A stretch of 64,000 nt of DNA, taken from assembly GCF_012062845.1 (NCBI RefSeq), contig NZ_WWNB01000004.1, positions 124,001 to 188,000 on the forward strand, in the 5' to 3' direction. Position 1 is the stretch's first letter, and each line of letters begins with the position of its first letter. The translations under genes and the position numbers were made by a program. Source of the DNA: Halomonas salinarum. GTDB lineage: Bacteria; Pseudomonadota; Gammaproteobacteria; Pseudomonadales; Halomonadaceae. Below are positions 19,838-30,569 of the stretch, piece by piece. The notes beneath the pieces are model-generated. The model made no database searches. It saw only the letters and a program-made list of their open reading frames with translations, and was not told where the DNA came from.

Positions 19838-20641
19838 TCATAGGTAAAAGCTTTGCGCCAATGAGCCCATCAGCAGTTGCCAGCCATCAACCAGCACGAA
19901 CAGCATCAGCTTGAAGGGCAGTGAGATCGTTGCCGGGGGCACCATCATCATGCCCAAGGCCATCAGGACACTGGCGACGACCAGGTCGATGATCAGGAAA
20001 GGAATAAACAGCGTGAAGCCGATCTGAAAAGCGGTCTTCAGCTCGCTGGTAACGAAAGACGGCAGCAGCACCCGCATCGGCACATCTTCGGGGCCTTGCA
20101 TGGGGCCGACTTCAGCAAGCCTTGCAAACAACGCCAGATCAGGCTCACGGGTCTGACCCATCATGAACTCGCGAAGCGGTTGGCTTGCCAGTTCGAAGAA
20201 GCGCGGGAAGGCGATGTCATCATTGGCCATCGGTAGCCAGGCGGTCTGGTAAATATCGTTGATCACCGGCGACATCACGAAGAAGGTAAGAAACAGGGCA
20301 AGACCGAGCAACACCTGGTTAGGGGGCGCTGATTGGGTGCCCATGGCGGTACGTAAAAGCCCCAGCACGATGATGATGCGCGTGAAACAGGTCATCATCA
20401 GCAAGGCAGCCGGCAGAAAGGCCATGCTGCTCAACAGCAGCAGTGTCTGCAACTTGATGGACCACTGCTGGCCGCCATCCTGCGTCGGCCGCGACACGAT
20501 GCCAGGAATGGATTGTGCCCAGGCCGTATCGGGCACCAGCATTGCCATCAGCGCCAACAGGCACAAGGCCGCTGCGATGAGTGGGCGGCTGCGTTGCGCT
20601 GAGCTGCTCAATGGCGATCCATCGTGATGAAGCGGTTTCAT
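19838..20641 (-). CDS. fliP: Flagellar export gate protein FliP
   Basis: 267 residues. A cleavable signal-like N-terminus ends near DTAWAQS, as is usual for FliP. The core text includes [20 protein letters not shown], then [20 protein letters not shown]. Its ATG overlaps the fliO stop. Confidence 0.97.
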   Translation of the reverse strand: MKPLHHDGSPLSSSAQRSRPLIAAALCLLALMAMLVPDTAWAQSIPGIVSRPTQDGGQQWSIKLQTLLLLSSMAFLPAALLMMTCFTRIIIVLGLLRTAMGTQSAPPNQVLLGLALFLTFFVMSPVINDIYQTAWLPMANDDIAFPRFFELASQPLREFMMGQTREPDLALFARLAEVGPMQGPEDVPMRVLLPSFVTSELKTAFQIGFTLFIPFLIIDLVVASVLMALGMMMVPPATISLPFKLMLFVLVDGWQLLMGSLAQSFYL

Positions 20642-21150
20642 GAGTCGCCTCGTCCGCCACGGCCTTTCAGCATGCTACCGGTATTGTGTCGCAGGGCACT
20701 GGCAAAGCGCTCGGCAAATCCTTGATCCCCATCGCGTGATGAAGCCACGTCAGACGTCGCCGGTGTACCAGCGCCGGAAGAGGCCTTGTCCGCAGAGGGG
20801 GTCGGCGCAGTCGATGGCGCCTTGAGGTCATGCAACTTGTTGACTTGGCCACCGCCGACTCCGAGTACGAGCCAGGTATCCTCGACCTCGACGATAACCA
20901 CCCGCTCACGCTGCCCAACCGCTGCAGAGCTGATCACCTTCACGCCCCGTCCCGCACGGGTGCTGTTCGGCCCCAGGCGGCGTATCAGCCAGCTACCCAG
21001 CACGATGACCCCGAGGATCAGCGCAAGCGCCAGGCCGACCTTGCCGACAGCCGCGAGACCGATAAGGCTATCGCTGCTGGGCGTCAAGGTATCGAAGCCG
21101 GTCGTTGAAACGTCGGCAACCGAGTTGCTGGTAGGGGCTTGCTCGCTCAT
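20638..21150 (-). CDS. fliO: Flagellar export gate assembly protein FliO
   Basis: 170 residues. One membrane helix near residues 30-52 ([20 protein letters not shown]) and a cytoplasmic FliO domain ([20 protein letters not shown]). It assists FliP ring assembly. Overlaps of 4 bp on both sides indicate translational coupling with fliN and fliP. Confidence 0.95.
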   Translation of the reverse strand: MSEQAPTSNSVADVSTTGFDTLTPSSDSLIGLAAVGKVGLALALILGVIVLGSWLIRRLGPNSTRAGRGVKVISSAAVGQRERVVIVEVEDTWLVLGVGGGQVNKLHDLKAPSTAPTPSADKASSGAGTPATSDVASSRDGDQGFAERFASALRHNTGSMLKGRGGRGDS

Positions 21151-21647
21151 CGGTTGAGTTTCTGCACCCGCTCTGACGGCGTGATGATCTCGGTGATACG
21201 GATACCATACTTGTCATCGACGACCACGACTTCGCCCTGAGCGATGAGATAGCCGTTGATCAGGATATCCATGGGTTCACCGGCCAATCCATCCAGCTCG
21301 ATGACCGAGCCCTGTGCGAGTTCCAGCAGCTGCTTGATGGTGATCTTGGTGCGGCCAAGCTCTACGCTCAGCTTGACCGGGATATCCATGATCATTTCGA
21401 GATCACGGGCTGCACCACCGTCTCCGCCACCATCCAGTGGACGAAAGACTTTCTCGCTGGCCGAGGGCGCTTGCTTGGCTTCTGGTGCTACTTCCTCGCT
21501 ATCCGCCTGCTCGGCGAGCGCAGCCGCCCACGGATCGTCATCGGCCGCGGTATCGCTACCCGAAGCGTCGGCATCTTCCTGCTCGGCCATGGCGTCGGCC
21601 CAATCATCGGGGAGCGAGTTCTGATCGGGATTCTTCGGGTCACTCAT
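21147..21647 (-). CDS. fliN: C-ring switch protein FliN
   Basis: 166 residues. The C-terminal SpoA domain reads DIPVKLSVELGRTKITIKQL and DILINGYLIAQGEVVVVDDK. An acidic, alanine-rich N-terminal extension of about 80 residues is longer than in some FliN proteins. ATG at 21647 follows AAGGAAAG, and the gene overlaps the fliM end by 8 bp. With FliM and FliG it forms the rotor switch. Confidence 0.96.
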   Translation of the reverse strand: MSDPKNPDQNSLPDDWADAMAEQEDADASGSDTAADDDPWAAALAEQADSEEVAPEAKQAPSASEKVFRPLDGGGDGGAARDLEMIMDIPVKLSVELGRTKITIKQLLELAQGSVIELDGLAGEPMDILINGYLIAQGEVVVVDDKYGIRITEIITPSERVQKLNR

Positions 21648-22683
21648 CGTTACTTTCCTTGGATGTCTTGGATCCCTTGACGAAGGCACCCGTAGTGTTG
21701 CTGGACATTGAGGCGTGGTCGATCAGGCGCAGAATGCGTAGCGCGCGTTGTTCGTGCTGGCTGCCGTAATCGCACTCCATGACGGGCACGCCATCCACAC
21801 TGGCGGTCACGGTTTGCGGCAGTTCCATGGGTAGCACATCGCCCACCTGGAGGCTCATGACGCGAGCAATGCGCGACGGAATATCCACAAACTGGGCGAC
21901 AAGCTCGACTTCAGACTGGCGTATCTCGCCGGCCATGCGTTTGGTCCAGGTCTTGTCACCGCTATCAAAACTGTCGTTGTGGGGGTTGGTCAGCGTATCC
22001 CGCAGCGGCTCGATCATCGAGTAGGGCATGCAGATCTGGAAATCGCTCGCCAGATTACCCACTTCCAGGTGGAAGGTGGTATTCACCACGATCTCGTTTG
22101 GCGAGTTGGTGATATTGGCAAACTTCGCTTGCAGCTCGGAGCGCAAGTAGCTGATTTCAAGTGGGTAGACCGATTTCCAAGACTCCTGATAGGCCTCGAG
22201 TGCCAGATCGAGGACGCGCTGGATGATGCGTTGCTCGGTGTTGGTGAACTCACGTCCCTCGGACTTGGTCACGAAGCGTCCATCACCGCCAAACAGATTA
22301 TCGACGACCATGAACACCAGGCTCGGTGGGAATACCACGAGTGCAGAACCGCGTAGCGGCTTCATGGTGATCATGTTGATGTTGGTTGGTACCGGCACAT
22401 TGCGGATGAAGTCGCTATAGCTTTGATAACGAACAGAATCGACGGTGATATCGGCGCTGCGCCTGATCAGGTTGAAGAGGCTCATGCGGAAGTGCCGCGC
22501 GAAGCGTTCATTGATGATGTCCAGGGCATGCAGGCGTTCACGAATGACCCTGTGCTGGGTAGCCGGGTCGTAGGGCTTTATCCGTGATTCACTGCTGGTG
22601 TCGGGCGCGCTATCTTCCTCGCCGCTGACTCCCTTCAGTAGGGCATCGATTTCTTCCTGCGATAGCAGATCATCTTGAGACAT
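21640..22683 (-). CDS. fliM: C-ring switch protein FliM
   Basis: 347 residues. The N-terminal CheY-P-binding segment is MSQDDLLSQEEIDALLKG. The CheC-like middle domain includes INERFARHFRMSLFNLIRR. A SpoA-type C-terminus follows. It binds phospho-CheY and changes rotation direction. Confidence 0.97.
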   Translation of the reverse strand: MSQDDLLSQEEIDALLKGVSGEEDSAPDTSSESRIKPYDPATQHRVIRERLHALDIINERFARHFRMSLFNLIRRSADITVDSVRYQSYSDFIRNVPVPTNINMITMKPLRGSALVVFPPSLVFMVVDNLFGGDGRFVTKSEGREFTNTEQRIIQRVLDLALEAYQESWKSVYPLEISYLRSELQAKFANITNSPNEIVVNTTFHLEVGNLASDFQICMPYSMIEPLRDTLTNPHNDSFDSGDKTWTKRMAGEIRQSEVELVAQFVDIPSRIARVMSLQVGDVLPMELPQTVTASVDGVPVMECDYGSQHEQRALRILRLIDHASMSSNTTGAFVKGSKTSKESNDE

Positions 22684-22702
22684 GGCGATTGGGCACTATG
22701 AG

Positions 22703-23173
22703 TTATTGCACAATGAAATCGGTGAACAGTACATCACTGATCGCCAGCTCGGGTTGTGGGTCGGCCAGAGGGACATCAAACAGCCCCATGACCTGGGCTG
22801 CCAGCCGGGACTTGCCGTCGGGAGAGGTCAGCTCCTGGGCGCTCTGGTCAGCAAACAGCATCAGCATGCGGCTGCGTACTTGAGGCATATGGCTGGTCAG
22901 CAGCTTGCGTGTCTGCTCATTGTCAACGCGCAGGGTAAGGCCGACGTAAAGCAGGCGGTTGCCATATTCATCGCCACTAATGTTCACCGTGAACGGATCT
23001 ATCTTGACGAAAATGGGCTCGGGGGCGGCGACGGGCTCTGGTTCAGCGGCCTCTGCCTGGCTGCTGCGATCCAGCAAAAGGTATACGCCGGCCGCTGTGG
23101 CGGATGATACAAGAACCATCAGCAACACGATCAGCAGCCATTTTTTTCCTGAAGAGGTCGAAGAGTTCGCCAT
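22703..23173 (-). CDS. fliL: Basal body-associated protein FliL
   Basis: 156 residues with one N-terminal membrane helix (WLLIVLLMVLVSSATAAGVY) and a periplasmic domain (IFVKIDPFTVNI, ESVLF-type end ISDVLFTDFIVQ). FliL rings surround the stators in several species. It is the first gene of the fliLMNOPQR block, behind a terminator that ends the fliK transcript. Confidence 0.94.
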   Translation of the reverse strand: MANSSTSSGKKWLLIVLLMVLVSSATAAGVYLLLDRSSQAEAAEPEPVAAPEPIFVKIDPFTVNISGDEYGNRLLYVGLTLRVDNEQTRKLLTSHMPQVRSRMLMLFADQSAQELTSPDGKSRLAAQVMGLFDVPLADPQPELAISDVLFTDFIVQ

Positions 23174-23497
23174 TTAGTCCGCCGTTTTCGTAATGAGGCC
23201 TGATGGGCAAGAAGTATGAAGGCTACAGAAACAAAACAGTGGCCTGAATAGGCCACCGTAACGTGCGTATCTCACTATTTTGTCGCCCGGCAGTCGCCAG
23301 GTGCAGCACCCGTTGTGTGTTGCATCTTGGAACGGGGCGTCACTATCGGTTTATCATGACCGGCGATTTATCATGACCGGCTTATCGTTACCGCTTCATC
23401 AAGGCTGGCTCATGTCAGCGGTTTACGTAGGGTAACGATGAGTCGTCATTCAAGCAGCTTTAGACCGCCCATTGTCGCAGGTGTGTTCAGGGCGTGA
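23174..23497. other. fliK-fliL spacer, 324 bp without a gene
   Basis: It contains the fliK terminator (23225-23256) and two copies of TTTATCATGACCGGC (23350-23364 and 23367-23381). It also has a 9-bp inverted repeat, ATCGTTACC (23384-23392) and GGTAACGAT (23431-23439). No sigma-28 match was found. A fliL promoter would have to sit in the 50 bp between terminator and gene, or fliL depends on read-through. Confidence 0.6.
23225..23256 (-). terminator. Intrinsic terminator after the fliF-fliK operon
   Basis: On the minus strand the perfect stem GTGGCCT and AGGCCAC with a 4-nt loop is followed by TGTTTTGTTT. It lies about 240 bp downstream of fliK and 50 bp upstream of fliL. Confidence 0.75.
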
Positions 23498-24883
23498 TCA
23501 GGCGTAAAGATCCACGCGCCCATCCAGCAGCGAGGCATCCTGTGAGCCTTGCGTGCTCAGCACCGAAGAGGTCTCCATGCCGCTGTCATCGATCTCACCA
23601 AGACCATTGGCCGAGGGTTGGCGCCCGGCGAAGCCCTGCTCCTGAGACTGTCCGGAGGCGTGATGCCCGACCGAGGTATCACCAAGGGTGATGCCCTGCT
23701 GCGCAAGCGCTTCGCGAAGCTGGGGGATGGCTTGCTCGAGCGCGCTGCGAACCTGTGAATGAGCCGACAGGAACTGAGCCTGGGCACCATTCTCAGCGAC
23801 CTTGAGAGTCACCGACAGCGGGCCGAGATCGGTCGGGTGCAGTTTCAATTCCATCTGCTGCTCACCGCGCTGCGCCATGCCGATCAGCTGCTGGCCAAGT
23901 TGCTGCTGCCACTGCTGGGTGGCAACCGGAGCCGTTAGTGCGCCACCGCCAGCCTGGGCTTGAGCAGCGCTGGCGATGGCTGATGAGCTCGGTGCTGCGG
24001 CGGCGATACCATTGAGGCGATCACTTGCCGATAGTGCCAGCGTATCCGTAGCCGTTGAGGGTGAGTTAAGCAAAGCCCCGCGCGCCTCGCTTCCTTCTGC
24101 CAACAGCGCCGCTGCGGCATTATCCGCCATCACGGCGGGTGCACCTTGACGGCTGGCAGACGCCGACTCATTGACGGCTTGTGCCATGGCGTTGCGACTC
24201 AGCCAGTCTGCATTCATTGAGGCTTGATGAAGCGCGGTCTGTTCCCGTCGTGCGTTGCCCGCCGTCAAACCGTCACCGACGACAGGTATTCTGTCACCTT
24301 GACCCGTGGTGCCTGTCGAGTGGCCGGCCTGGTCGATGAGGTTCATCCGCTCAGCAATCATCGACAAAGCGAGCGGGGCATCGCCACCGTCGGGCGCCTG
24401 CGTGGTATCGCCGGGGGCGATAGCGTCGGCCGCATTGAACCAATCTTTCGGCGCTTCAGGTGCCTTGGCAAGCGGGCTGTCTGCATCCTGTGGTATCGAG
24501 CCGAGAGCCGAGAGCGCGGCGTTCAGCTCCTGCGCGGCCTCATCACTCAGTGATTGCGCCTCGAGCAGAGAGACCAGTGCCTCCTGTTGTGATGAGCTCA
24601 GGCGTTCAAGTGCAGCCGGGTCCTGCTCGAGTTGATCGCTCAGGGCCTCTTTCTGCTTGGCGCCCAACGTCGATAGGGCTTCTTTCAAGCCTTCCAGAGG
24701 TGTCTGTTGCGACGTCTTGGTGCCTGGACTTGCGCTACTAGAGGCGACATCGCCCTGGCTTTGACGCTTGGCGAGCAGCGTGCCGAAGTCCTGCGATCCG
24801 CCTTGTTGAGTGTCGTTGGCCTGCCGTCCTGCGAGCTTGCCCGAACTGGGCGCAGACGTGGGGATAAAATCGATGATACCCAT
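23498..24883 (-). CDS. fliK: Hook-length control protein FliK
   Basis: Molecular ruler and substrate-specificity switch acting through FlhB. 461 residues: a low-complexity, Ala/Gln/Ser-rich N-terminal two thirds and a conserved C-terminal domain near 340-430 (MELKLHPTDLGPLSVTLKVA, then SALEQAIPQLREALAQQGI). It follows fliJ directly. A second FliK-like gene is present at 40675-41985. Confidence 0.95.
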   Translation of the reverse strand: MGIIDFIPTSAPSSGKLAGRQANDTQQGGSQDFGTLLAKRQSQGDVASSSASPGTKTSQQTPLEGLKEALSTLGAKQKEALSDQLEQDPAALERLSSSQQEALVSLLEAQSLSDEAAQELNAALSALGSIPQDADSPLAKAPEAPKDWFNAADAIAPGDTTQAPDGGDAPLALSMIAERMNLIDQAGHSTGTTGQGDRIPVVGDGLTAGNARREQTALHQASMNADWLSRNAMAQAVNESASASRQGAPAVMADNAAAALLAEGSEARGALLNSPSTATDTLALSASDRLNGIAAAAPSSSAIASAAQAQAGGGALTAPVATQQWQQQLGQQLIGMAQRGEQQMELKLHPTDLGPLSVTLKVAENGAQAQFLSAHSQVRSALEQAIPQLREALAQQGITLGDTSVGHHASGQSQEQGFAGRQPSANGLGEIDDSGMETSSVLSTQGSQDASLLDGRVDLYA

Positions 24884-24891
24884 ATGGTCTC

Positions 24892-25350
24892 CTATGAGCG
24901 CTCGTCGTCGGATGCGCGGCGCAGCAGGCTATTGTTGCTCATTTCATCGTTGTGACGTTGTTCTTGGCGCTGCTCGTTCCGCCGAGCCGTTTCCTGGCGA
25001 CGGCTCGCCAGGGTGTCGTAGGACGACAAGCGTTGCTGTTCCTTTCGCCAATGTTGCTGGCAGCCCTCAACCCGCTGAGCGTGATTGTCCACAGCGGAGC
25101 GGGCCCGCTCGATGGCATCGTCGAGTGACAGCAGGAAGCGCTGATAGTTATGCAGCGTGGCGGGGTCGATCCCCTTGCGCATCGCGTCCTGTAACCGTGT
25201 CGCGTACTCCAGGCGATAATGGCGAAGCGTATCCAGCTGAGTCGCGGCCTGCTGCTGTGAGCGACGCTCGTTGGCAAGCGTCTGGCCGGCGGCATCACGG
25301 GCCTCCTTGGCCAGCTCGGTCAACGTATCTAGCGGTAAGGATGCGCTCAT
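24892..25350 (-). CDS. fliJ: Flagellar export protein FliJ
   Basis: 152 residues, almost entirely helical and rich in Arg, Gln and Glu, consistent with the FliJ coiled-coil stalk that couples the FliI ring to FlhA. The start overlaps the fliI stop (ATGA). Family sequence conservation is low; context makes the call firm. Confidence 0.92.
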   Translation of the reverse strand: MSASLPLDTLTELAKEARDAAGQTLANERRSQQQAATQLDTLRHYRLEYATRLQDAMRKGIDPATLHNYQRFLLSLDDAIERARSAVDNHAQRVEGCQQHWRKEQQRLSSYDTLASRRQETARRNEQRQEQRHNDEMSNNSLLRRASDDERS

Positions 25351-26741
25351 TTTCCACCTCCCACGATGGCCGACAGTGACTGCCTGGCCTGTGTCACGTC
25401 AGCACGTTCTTCGACTTGTTGCTGCAGGAACTGCTCCAGATGCGGGAACAGCTGAACAGAGTGATCCAGTTGAGGATCATGCCCTGGGCTGTAGGCCCCG
25501 ACGCTGATCAGGTCACGGTTACGCTGGTAGCGCGAAAAGTGCTGCTTGAAGTGTCGCGCCTGCTGCTGTTGCGCCGTATCAGTGATGGCGCTCATGGCAC
25601 GACTGATAGAAGCCTCGATGTCGATGGCGGGGTAATGACCCGCCTCGGCCAGGGCACGGGACAACACGATGTGGCCATCCAGAATCGCCCGGGCGGAATC
25701 CGCAATGGGGTCCTGCTGATCGTCGCCCTCGGTCAATACCGTATAGAAGGCGGTGATCGAGCCGCCACCACGTTTGCCATTGCCGGCCCGTTCGACCAGC
25801 CCGGGTAGCTTGGCAAAGACCGAAGCGGGGTAGCCCTTGGTCGCCGGCGGCTCACCGATCGCCAGGGCGATTTCGCGTTGTGCCATGGCATAGCGGGTGA
25901 GGGAGTCCATGATCAGCAGCACATCCTTGCCTTCGTCACGAAAGCCTTCGGCCAGGCGAGTCGCGTAAGACGCCCCCTGCAAGCGTTGCAGGGGCGAGGT
26001 GTCGGCGGGGGCGGCCACCACGACGGATCTTTTACGCCCTTCCTCACCGAGAATGTTATCGATGAAGTCCTGCACCTCCCGGCCACGCTCGCCAATCAAG
26101 CCGACGACGATCACGTCAGCCTTGGTATAACGCGCCATCATGCCCAGCAGAACCGACTTGCCGACGCCCGAGCCGGCAAAAAGGCCCATGCGCTGCCCGC
26201 GCCCGACACTGAGCAGGGCATTGATGGCGCGGATACCGACATCGATCTGGGTATCGATGGGGGCGCGGGACAGCGGGTTCAGCGGTGGCGTGGCAAGCGG
26301 CGCATGCGGAACATCCTGAAGCGGTCTGGCGTCATCGAGTGGCTTGCCGTTGCCATCGACCACGCGTCCCAGCAAGGACTCGCCCAGCGGGAAGCGCCTG
26401 GCACTTCGTGCGCCACCATCACCGAGGGGCAGCACACGGGCACCCGGTGTCAGGCCGCTGATTTCTGCCAAGGGCATCAGGAAGAGTTTTTCGCCAGAAA
26501 ACCCGACGACTTCGGCCTCGGCGTAGCGGGACTTGGTCTGCGGGTTTTCCGCGCCCAGCTCGATACGACAGGCGCTGCCCAGGGGCACGCGAAGCCCCAC
26601 GGCCTCGAGAACCAGGCCCGTGGCACGAATGATACGACCGCTGGCACGATAGTTCGGCAATGCCTCAACGCGCGCCACGACCCGGTCGAGGGTCTCTCGC
26701 CAACGGGCCTGGTGCGTGGTCACGCGCGAAGCGGTATTCAT
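25347..26741 (-). CDS. fliI: Flagellar export ATPase
   Basis: 464 residues. Walker A is [15 protein letters not shown], Walker B is [15 protein letters not shown], and the catalytic Glu sits in [13 protein letters not shown]. Hexameric cytoplasmic ATPase of the flagellar type III export apparatus. The start overlaps the fliH stop. Confidence 0.98.
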   Translation of the reverse strand: MNTASRVTTHQARWRETLDRVVARVEALPNYRASGRIIRATGLVLEAVGLRVPLGSACRIELGAENPQTKSRYAEAEVVGFSGEKLFLMPLAEISGLTPGARVLPLGDGGARSARRFPLGESLLGRVVDGNGKPLDDARPLQDVPHAPLATPPLNPLSRAPIDTQIDVGIRAINALLSVGRGQRMGLFAGSGVGKSVLLGMMARYTKADVIVVGLIGERGREVQDFIDNILGEEGRKRSVVVAAPADTSPLQRLQGASYATRLAEGFRDEGKDVLLIMDSLTRYAMAQREIALAIGEPPATKGYPASVFAKLPGLVERAGNGKRGGGSITAFYTVLTEGDDQQDPIADSARAILDGHIVLSRALAEAGHYPAIDIEASISRAMSAITDTAQQQQARHFKQHFSRYQRNRDLISVGAYSPGHDPQLDHSVQLFPHLEQFLQQQVEERADVTQARQSLSAIVGGGK

Positions 26742-27499
26742 GCGTCGGACTCCTGTGCCTTGTCTGGCTCCTGCGGGGAGGCCGGATGACCAGGCAACCG
26801 GTGGCGAATCTGCTCGGCGATGGCCTCGAAGCGGGTCTCCCAGCTGGCATCCAGCTCGCCACTTTGGCTGGTCACGCGGCAGCCACCGCGGCTGAGCTGG
26901 TCGTCAGGCTGCAGTTTCCAGCCCGCGCTCTCCAGCTCGTTGCCCAGCTGCTCTTCTACCAGGGGTACATCATCCGGGTGCAGCCACAGCCTGGGCTTGC
27001 CGGAAAGCGCCGGTTCAACGTGGATCAACTCACGCACGATCTCGAGAATCTGTTCAGGCGAGGCCTTCAAGGCATCGCCCGCCAGCTGACGGCCGGTCGC
27101 GAGTGCCAGATTGACCAGCGCATCGGCGATCTCTTCATCCAGTTGCGCGATCGCCTCCCCGAACCGGGATGCCAGAGGCGCCAACGGCGCAATGACCTCT
27201 CGGGTCTGCTTGCTAAGCTCTTCTTCGCCCTGTGCACGGCCTTCCTCTAGCCCTTGGGCATGGCCTTCCGTGCGACCGGCTTCGAAACCTTCGCGGTAGC
27301 CTTCTTCCTGGGCTTGTTGGCGAACGCGCTGATGCTCGGCCTCGAGGGCCGCCTGATGTTCCTGGGCACGTCGGCGAATTCTTGCCTGGCGTTCAAGCTC
27401 AGCCGACGAGGCGCCTGAGCTGGAGCGAGCCTGCTCGCGGAGCTCATCCATCTGCCAGGTTCGCCATTGATTGTCCTGACGGCGATCAGGATCAGACAT
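26738..27499 (-). CDS. fliH: Flagellar export ATPase regulator FliH
   Basis: 253 residues. Gly-containing heptads typical of FliH ([20 protein letters not shown]) are followed by a C-terminal FliI-binding region. It overlaps fliG by 8 bp and fliI by 4 bp. Confidence 0.96.
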   Translation of the reverse strand: MSDPDRRQDNQWRTWQMDELREQARSSSGASSAELERQARIRRRAQEHQAALEAEHQRVRQQAQEEGYREGFEAGRTEGHAQGLEEGRAQGEEELSKQTREVIAPLAPLASRFGEAIAQLDEEIADALVNLALATGRQLAGDALKASPEQILEIVRELIHVEPALSGKPRLWLHPDDVPLVEEQLGNELESAGWKLQPDDQLSRGGCRVTSQSGELDASWETRFEAIAEQIRHRLPGHPASPQEPDKAQESDA

Positions 27500-28502
27500 A
27501 GCTGTCGTCTCCTCCGCTCAGTACCAGCTCGCCATTGTCCGCGAGGCGCCTGACGACCTGCAGGATGGCTTTCTGTTCGGTTTCGACCTGAGAAAGCCGG
27601 ATCGGGCCACGGGCTTCCATATCCTCGCGCATCAACTGGGCTGCACGCTGGGACATATTGCGCATGAACTTTTCCATGAGGGTGTCTGGCGCGCCCTTGA
27701 GTGCCACCACCAGGGAGTTGGTTTCGACTTCCTTGAGTAGCATCTGGATGCCGCGATCGTCGAGATCCTCGAGGTTCTCGAACAGGAACATTTCGTCGAT
27801 GATGCGCTGAGCAAGATCTTCGCTGTGCGCACGCACTGTCTCGATGACGGTCTCTTCCTGGCTGGAGTTCATCAGATTGAGAATCTCGGCGGCCGTTCTC
27901 ACGCCGCCCATCTTGCTGCGCTTGAGGTTCTGGCCGTCGAGCATATTGCCGAGCACTTCCGTCAGCTCCTGGAGGGCTGCTGGCTGAACGCCGCTGAAGG
28001 TGGCGATACGCAGCACCACGTCATTACGCAGCTTGTCATCGAGCAGTTCCAGGATGTCGGCCGCCTGGGGCCGCTCGAGGTGCACGAGGATGGTGGCAAT
28101 GATCTGCGGATGTTCGTCACGGATCATTTCGGATACCACCGAGGCCTCCATCAGGTTCAGGGCATCGATGCCGGAAGTGGTGCCTTTGGATTCCAGCACA
28201 TCCTCGATCAGGCTGGTGGCCCGCTCGCTACCCAGCGCCTTGGTCAGCACCGAGCGAATATGATCGCTGGAATTCATGTTGACGGAGGCGAACTCATCGA
28301 TTTCCTTCTGGAAGTCGTTGAGCACCCGACGCATATCCTCATGCGAGATCTGGCCCAGGTTGGCCATCTCCTGGCTGATGTCCTGGATCTCACGGGCCGA
28401 ATAGTACTTGAAGACCTCGGCGGCGCTGTCTTCATCCAGTGACAGCATCAGGATGGCGCCACGGCGGGCGCCGCTCATTGTGCTCGCGGTGCTGTTACTC
28501 AT
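27492..28502 (-). CDS. fliG: Rotor switch protein FliG
   Basis: 336 residues with the N-terminal MS-ring-binding domain, the EHPQ motif (IRDEHPQIIATILVHL) and the charged C-terminal torque helix region (LRNDVVLRIATFSGVQP then NMSQRAAQLMREDMEARG). It interacts with stators and FliM. It overlaps fliF by 8 bp. Confidence 0.98.
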   Translation of the reverse strand: MSNSTASTMSGARRGAILMLSLDEDSAAEVFKYYSAREIQDISQEMANLGQISHEDMRRVLNDFQKEIDEFASVNMNSSDHIRSVLTKALGSERATSLIEDVLESKGTTSGIDALNLMEASVVSEMIRDEHPQIIATILVHLERPQAADILELLDDKLRNDVVLRIATFSGVQPAALQELTEVLGNMLDGQNLKRSKMGGVRTAAEILNLMNSSQEETVIETVRAHSEDLAQRIIDEMFLFENLEDLDDRGIQMLLKEVETNSLVVALKGAPDTLMEKFMRNMSQRAAQLMREDMEARGPIRLSQVETEQKAILQVVRRLADNGELVLSGGDDSYV

Positions 28503-30252
28503 CGTTTTTCATCCAGCTGCGTACGATCATCGCGACCAGGCGGGGGTCTTCCTGTGCCAACTCACGAAGCTCCTGAAGGTTGCTTTCATAGCTCGAAGAC
28601 TTGCGCGGACGCCTGGGAGCCGAGTAGGTCTCTGCTGGGCTTTCTTCAACGTCTGCGACTGCTCCGGTATCGCCATCGTCACTATCCTGACCCACGGCGG
28701 TGCTGATGGTGGAGCCCGGTCCTTGCAGCGTCGGCTGTGCCGTCTGGCGCTTGATCAGCGGGCGCAGAATCAGCAGGTACAGCAACAGGATGGCGAGGCC
28801 TACCAGCAGGTAGCGTCCCAGGCTGAACGCCAGCTGCTGAAGATCCGGCTGCTGCCACCAAGCAAGCTCAACGGTTTCATTCCTCTGCTGGGTGAAGGGG
28901 CTGTTGACCACTTCGATCGCATCACCACGGGCCTGCGAGAAGCCCATGGACTGGCGTACCAGGCGCTCGATCTGGGCAATTTCGTCGTCGCTTAGCGCCA
29001 CCATCTCCATATTGCCTTCGTCATTCATTTGCTGGCGATAGTTGACCACCACCGCCACATTCAAGCGCTCGATCTGGCCGCGCTGATGCTGGATATGGGC
29101 GACGTTACGATCAACTTCGTAGTTGATGACGTTGTCCTGACTCAAGCGGCTGGGGGGATCGCCTTCTTCGGTATTGGCACCGGCCTCAGCGTCGGCCTGA
29201 TCGATTGGTGATGCTTCGGCGCCCGGCGGGGTGTTGGTGAGCGCCCCCGGCACCCCCTGAGCGAGTTGGTTGCCACCGGTATAGGTGCCGCTGGTCTGCG
29301 CACTGCGAATGGCGGCTTCATTGGGCGCCTGGTTAGGCCCGTAGCGCTCGGCAGTTTCTTCGCGACGCGAAAAGTCGATCTGTGCGGCGACCTGCGCATG
29401 AATATTCTGGCTCCCCAGAATCGGGTTGAGGATGCTCTCTATGCGACGCTGATAGGAGTTTTCCACCTCGGCGATATAGTCAAGTTGCGTGCCGTTAAGA
29501 TCGCTGCTGGAGCCACCGGGTTGTGACAGCAGGCGACCGTCCTGGTCGACAACAGTGACATTCTCGGTGGCAAGGTCCGGCACGCTGCTGGACACCATGT
29601 GCATGATCGCCGTGATCTGACCTTCACCGAGTACGCGGCCGGGTTGCAGCGTCAGCACCACCGAGGCCTTGGCCGGCTGCTCCTCGCGGACGAACACCGA
29701 AGGCTTGGCCATGGCCAGATGGATACGGGCCTTGGACACGGGGCCCAGCGCTTCCATGGAACTTGCCAGCTCACCTTCCAGGCCGCGCTGGAAGTTGACC
29801 TGTTCGGCGAACTGGCTGATACCAAAGGCTTGGTTGTCCATGATCTCGAAGCCGACATTGCCCCCCTGAGGAAGTCCCTGTTCGGCCAGTTGCAGGCGCA
29901 ACATATGGACCTTGTCGCTGGGCACCAGCAGGGCGCTTCCGCCTGCACCAAATTCGTAGGGTACCTGGCGGCTGTCGAGCTCGCTGATGATGCGACCCCC
30001 ATCGGCTTCGCTCAGGTTGCTATAAAGCACCCGATAGTTGGGGGACTGGGCCCACATCAGCAAGGCGATAACGATTGCGATCACCGCGGCAAGGGCGATC
30101 AACAGCGGGATCATGGGATTGCTCTTCAGCTGATCCTTGATCCGGTCAACCGCAGGTTGAGACGCACTGTCTGAGGTCTTGGACCCCGAGGCCTTGGAAG
30201 AGGGCGTGTTGCCCTGGCGTGCGGAATCGGTGGCCGTGGCCCCGTTGCTCAT
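28495..30252 (-). CDS. fliF: MS-ring protein FliF
   Basis: 585 residues. A cytoplasmic N-terminus of about 45 residues, a membrane helix near 48-68, periplasmic ring-building domains (NYRVLYSNLSEADGGRIISE), a second membrane helix near 485-505 and a C-terminal FliG-binding tail (RELAQEDPRLVAMIVRSWMK). First gene of fliFGHIJK, divergent from fliE. Confidence 0.98.
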   Translation of the reverse strand: MSNGATATDSARQGNTPSSKASGSKTSDSASQPAVDRIKDQLKSNPMIPLLIALAAVIAIVIALLMWAQSPNYRVLYSNLSEADGGRIISELDSRQVPYEFGAGGSALLVPSDKVHMLRLQLAEQGLPQGGNVGFEIMDNQAFGISQFAEQVNFQRGLEGELASSMEALGPVSKARIHLAMAKPSVFVREEQPAKASVVLTLQPGRVLGEGQITAIMHMVSSSVPDLATENVTVVDQDGRLLSQPGGSSSDLNGTQLDYIAEVENSYQRRIESILNPILGSQNIHAQVAAQIDFSRREETAERYGPNQAPNEAAIRSAQTSGTYTGGNQLAQGVPGALTNTPPGAEASPIDQADAEAGANTEEGDPPSRLSQDNVINYEVDRNVAHIQHQRGQIERLNVAVVVNYRQQMNDEGNMEMVALSDDEIAQIERLVRQSMGFSQARGDAIEVVNSPFTQQRNETVELAWWQQPDLQQLAFSLGRYLLVGLAILLLYLLILRPLIKRQTAQPTLQGPGSTISTAVGQDSDDGDTGAVADVEESPAETYSAPRRPRKSSSYESNLQELRELAQEDPRLVAMIVRSWMKNDE

Positions 30253-30569
30253 GAAGGCCTCCGGCAGCGATCGGCAGTGCTTGTCGTGATGTGCTCAATG
30301 ATGTGGGCAGAAGGCATGTCAGGATCCGTTCATCGCGGGTGTCCGTCCCGAATCGGGCGGTGCTATTTCGGGCAGCGCTATCTCGCTAAGACTGTTTTCG
30401 TCAGTACTGCTCTCGCCAACAGCGTTTTGGTTGGTACTTTGATGAACGCTATTATCCGCAGCTATGGCCACTACAAAGGTCAGAAAAGCCCCTGCTTTTA
30501 TCGCCAATTGCCCGCATGGACCCACAAGGTGGGCTGCTAGAGTAGCGGCACCACTACCAAGGCGAGGCT
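30253..30569. other. fliF-fliE divergent spacer, 317 bp without a gene
   Basis: It must hold the promoters of fliF (minus) and fliE (plus). No sigma-28 consensus was found on either strand, which fits early FlhDC/sigma-70 control (inference). An 87-codon open frame here has no ribosome site and is not called. Confidence 0.5.

Noticed and set aside
30277..30540. An 87-codon open frame between fliF and fliE
   Set aside because: It starts with GTG, has no ribosome site and unlikely composition; it lies in the divergent control region.
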